Shown here piece after piece: positions 22,064 through 23,915 of a stretch of 23,915 nucleotides of DNA (positions are counted from its first letter, which is position 1; each line of letters opens with the position of its first letter). A program made the translations under genes and the position numbers. This DNA comes from JAVXNW01 sp036645575 (GTDB taxonomy: Bacteria; Bacillota; Clostridia; Christensenellales; Aristaeellaceae), in NCBI GenBank assembly GCA_036645575.1, contig JAVXNW010000037.1:1-23915 (forward strand), read 5' to 3'. The notes below the pieces were generated by a model that was not told the DNA's origin, made no database searches, and was given only the letters and a program-made list of their open reading frames with translations.

Positions 22064-23077
22064 TTAGACCAACAGATACTGAAATATATTGAACAGGTAT
22101 CCCACCATGATGATGCCAAGGGTGCAAATGGCCACGAACAGCGCCAGCAACTTGGGTTTTACCGCCTTGCGCAGCATGATGATGGAGGGCAGGGACAACG
22201 TGGTCACCGCCATCATAAAGGAGAGCACCGTGCCAAGTTGCGCGCCCTTAAAGAGCAGCGCTTCCGCGATCGGAATGGTGCCGAAAATATCCGCGTACAT
22301 GGGAACGCCCAACAGCGTCGCCAGCACAACCCCGAAGGGATTGTCGCTGCCCAGCACCGCCACGATGAGGCTTTCCGGAATCCAGTTGTGGATCAGCGCG
22401 CCAATGCCCACGCCCACCAGGATATAGGGCAGCACCTTTTTAAGGGTGGACAGGACTTGATCCTTGGCGAAAACGACACGCGCCTTTTTTGTGAGGCCGG
22501 GCGATTCAATGTCCACATGGCCGCCCGCTTTGATGAAATCCTCTACATGGTTTTCCATGTGCAGCTTTTCGATCAGCGTGCCGCCCACGACCGCAATGAC
22601 AAGCCCCACCACCACATAGGAAATGGCGACCTTGCCGCCGAAAATGCTCATCAGCAGCACGAGGGAGCCGAGGTCTACCATCGGCGAGGAAATCAGAAAA
22701 GAAAAAGTGACGCCCAAGGGAAGCCCCGCGCTGGTAAAGCCGATGAACAGCGGAATGGACGAGCAGGAGCAAAACGGCGTCACCGTACCCAGGAGGGCCG
22801 CCATGATATTGGCCCACACGCCATGAAACCGTCCCATGATTTTCTTGCTGCGCTCCGGCGGAAAATAGCTTTGAATGTAGGCGATGATAAAGATCAAAAA
22901 GCAGAGCAGCACCGTGATTTTCAACACATCGTAAAAAAAGAATTGAATGCTTCCGCCGATGCGGCTTGAGACATCAAGGCCCATCGCCGAGAGCAACTGG
23001 CCGATTAACCCATTGAGCCATTTCATGCCGAGCACTTGATCCCCAAAGAACCGCCAGCCGTTTTGAAGCATATCCAT
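22064..23077 (-). CDS. PF03773 (ArsP-like) membrane permease
   Basis: This 337-aa membrane protein has about eight helices and the family motif GTVTPFCSCSSIPLF. Some members (ArsP) export trivalent organoarsenicals, and the cysteines of the motif bind the metalloid; many members have no known substrate. An ArsR regulator upstream and a redox protein downstream support a metalloid or thiol-reactive role. Start choice: ATG 23077, because GAGAGGTG lies 9 nt upstream, while the longer in-frame GTG at 23089 falls inside that Shine-Dalgarno sequence. A 16-bp palindrome (23116-23131) precedes it. Confidence 0.9.
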   Translation of the reverse strand: MDMLQNGWRFFGDQVLGMKWLNGLIGQLLSAMGLDVSSRIGGSIQFFFYDVLKITVLLCFLIFIIAYIQSYFPPERSKKIMGRFHGVWANIMAALLGTVTPFCSCSSIPLFIGFTSAGLPLGVTFSFLISSPMVDLGSLVLLMSIFGGKVAISYVVVGLVIAVVGGTLIEKLHMENHVEDFIKAGGHVDIESPGLTKKARVVFAKDQVLSTLKKVLPYILVGVGIGALIHNWIPESLIVAVLGSDNPFGVVLATLLGVPMYADIFGTIPIAEALLFKGAQLGTVLSFMMAVTTLSLPSIIMLRKAVKPKLLALFVAICTLGIIMVGYLFNIFQYLLV

Positions 23078-23115
23078 GGATGAAGGCACCTCTCTTTGCT
23101 CAATCGAATGGTTAC

Positions 23116-23131
23116 ATCAAAAATATTTGAT
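23116..23131. promoter_or_regulatory. Putative ArsR operator upstream of the permease
   Basis: ATCAAA (23116-23121), AATA, TTTGAT (23126-23131) form a perfect AT-rich inverted repeat of the type bound by ArsR/SmtB repressors. It lies between the arsR terminator and the permease start. Confidence 0.55.
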
Positions 23132-23142
23132 CTGTTGCGGTA

Positions 23143-23175
23143 AATAAAAGCCATGCTCCCCGGATGGCTTTTATT
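23143..23175 (-). terminator. Terminator of the ArsR gene
   Basis: AATAAAAGCCAT (23143-23154) pairs with ATGGCTTTTATT (23164-23175), and the stem includes the arsR stop codon. On the minus strand the T-rich arm is followed by TACC. Confidence 0.7.
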
Positions 23176-23482
23176 GGTTGCGGCAGTTGATGTCCTTTGC
23201 GGCGGCGTTGGGCGTGGTAATCGCTTGGAGCAAAAGCAGGGCTTCCTTGCTGCCTTGTTCGCTGATTTTATAATGGGTCCACTTGCCCGCCTGCCGACTT
23301 TCTACGATGCCCGATTCGCATAAGATCTTCATGTGATAGGACAGCGCGGACTGGCCGATGTCCATTTGCTCAATCAAGACACAGGCGCATTGTTCGCCGT
23401 CGCGCAGCAAGGCTAAAATAGCCAGCCGCTTTTCGTCGCAAAAAGCCTTGAAGACCTTGGCGTTTTTCGCCGGAATGAGCAT
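23171..23482 (-). CDS. ArsR-family metal/metalloid-responsive repressor
   Basis: This repressor of about 103 aa has a winged helix (residues about 12-85) and should release DNA when it binds its effector. ALLRDGEQCACVL carries the CxC pair (Cys32, Cys34) in the position of the ArsR ELCVCDL motif, consistent with metalloid binding. The recognition helix is SALSYHMKIL, followed by the wing GKWTHYKIS. The start is uncertain by one codon: ATG 23482 or GTG 23485, with GAGGTG upstream; the frame also extends to 23542. It is transcribed from its own promoter (23552-23524) and ends in its own terminator. Confidence 0.92.
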   Translation of the reverse strand: MLIPAKNAKVFKAFCDEKRLAILALLRDGEQCACVLIEQMDIGQSALSYHMKILCESGIVESRQAGKWTHYKISEQGSKEALLLLQAITTPNAAAKDINCRNQ

Positions 23483-23519
23483 CACCGCACGACACCTCAC
23501 ATCAAAAACACTTAATACG

Positions 23520-23552
23520 ATATAGTATATGCGCCAAATCAAAAAATGTCAA
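23520..23552 (-). promoter_or_regulatory. Promoter and palindrome upstream of the ArsR gene
   Basis: On the minus strand, TTGACA (23552-23547) and TATACT (23529-23524) have a 17-bp spacer. ATATAGTATAT (23520-23530) is an odd palindrome covering the -10, a plausible autoregulatory site. The upstream terminator arm runs up against this -35. Confidence 0.8.
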
Positions 23553-23554
23553 TA

Positions 23555-23587
23555 TGAAAAGCCGCCTTTTTCGGACGCGGCTTTTCA
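23555..23587 (-). terminator. Terminator of the XRE regulator gene
   Basis: TGAAAAGCCGC (23555-23565) pairs perfectly with GCGGCTTTTCA (23577-23587). The stem starts at the stop codon, and the T-rich arm runs into the arsR promoter. Confidence 0.75.
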
Positions 23588-23827
23588 GTGAATTTCCTGC
23601 TCTAAACGACTGAAAATGGGATCGCTGTAAAACTCGCTAACCGTGATCTCAAGTCCATCGCAAAGTTTCTTGACCGTGACGACCGAAATATCTTTTCTGC
23701 GATTATCCATCATGCTGTATACGGTTGATGGCGTTACGCCGGAACGTGTGGCAAGCTCATTGTATTTGATGTTTCTTTCGCGGCACAGGGCATGGAAACG
23801 AGCAACAATCGCTTCCTTTATCTGCAT
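23585..23827 (-). CDS. XRE-family helix-turn-helix regulator
   Basis: This 80-aa DNA-binding protein has one Cro/C1-type HTH domain at about residues 8-65: YNELATRSGVTPSTVYSMM is the helix-turn-helix, followed by VVTVKKLCDGLEITVSEFY. There is no effector domain, so it is probably a small stand-alone regulator. GGAGGGG lies about 10 nt before the ATG. Its upstream region contains palindromic repeats that could be its own operators. There is no toxin-like or phage gene next to it within the window. The target genes are unknown. Confidence 0.88.
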   Translation of the reverse strand: MQIKEAIVARFHALCRERNIKYNELATRSGVTPSTVYSMMDNRRKDISVVTVKKLCDGLEITVSEFYSDPIFSRLEQEIH

Positions 23828-23849
23828 AATATCATCCCCTCCGTAGAAG

Positions 23850-23909
23850 TCTAAAATATTATGCGCAGAAGCGTATACGCACTTGCGTATTTTAGAAAAA
23901 ATGATTATA
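23850..23909 (-). promoter_or_regulatory. XRE promoter and operator repeats
   Basis: A TATAAT -10 (23909-23904, minus) lies at the window edge, its -35 outside. Downstream are nested repeats: TCTAAAATA (23850-23858) with TATTTTAGA (23888-23896), the perfect palindrome GCGTATACGC (23871-23880), and ATACGC-ACTT-GCGTAT (23875-23890). Confidence 0.6.
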
Positions 23910-23915
23910 CTGTCT

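Noticed and set aside
21866..22969. 367-codon plus-strand frame opposite the permease
   Set aside because: It is an antisense shadow of the PF03773 gene, very rich in His, Gln and Arg.

Overview
The window looks like one end of a chromosomal contig from a GC-rich, endospore-forming member of the Bacillota, probably a clostridial lineage. The evidence is a full-length spoIVA gene at 20021-21502, AGGAGG-type Shine-Dalgarno sites before nearly every gene, several TTGACA-17-TATAAT promoters, a short clostridial-type pyruvate kinase, and a small protein of a type common in spore formers. There are no rRNA or tRNA genes, no CRISPR array and no insertion sequence. The only mobile-element-type gene is one small serine recombinase. 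The first ~70 bases are a G20/C18 homopolymer palindrome and may be an assembly-edge artefact.

Layout. 1-209: low-complexity edge plus a promoter. 210-3122 (+): a small GlcG/HbpS-like protein, a Hin/resolvase-type serine recombinase, and a membrane diguanylate cyclase whose upstream region carries unusual direct and inverted repeats. 3297-6296 (+): a potassium-type cluster made of a 66-aa membrane protein, a TrkA/KtrA RCK protein, a KdpD-like sensor kinase without the usual N-terminal domain, and a KdpE-like regulator. An extended -10 promoter and a strong hairpin separate trkA from the kinase. 6393-8058 (-): a translationally overlapping operon for a split ThrE-type amino-acid exporter and a Nudix hydrolase. 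8226-10100 (-): ftsH. 10337-11758 (-): pyk, divergent from a second diguanylate cyclase at 11937-12824.

13050-16858 (+) is a three-gene sugar ABC importer (binding protein, double ATPase, permease) behind a consensus promoter with an inverted repeat overlapping the -35. The permease has an extra ~110-residue N-terminal module. 17119-17814 (+) is a secreted triple-SH3 protein. 17936-18208 (-) is the 90-aa protein. galK (18351-19625, -) has a ~190-nt leader predicted to fold into a nested hairpin and lies divergent from spoIVA. 21612-23482 (-) is a metalloid-type module: ArsR regulator, PF03773 permease with the TPFCSCSS motif, and a thioredoxin-like protein with an additional cysteine-rich N-terminus. 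An XRE regulator with palindromic upstream repeats closes the window.

How the parts fit: the importer and galK could act together on galactose-type sugars, with pyk downstream in glycolysis. The Trk/Kdp genes form a potassium or osmotic sensing unit. The two cyclases supply c-di-GMP under different signals, one with and one without the product-inhibition site. I found no clearly new multi-gene system. The candidates most worth testing are the galK leader RNA, the repeats between the recombinase and the first cyclase, and the hairpin that may hold the ribosome site of the KdpD-like gene.
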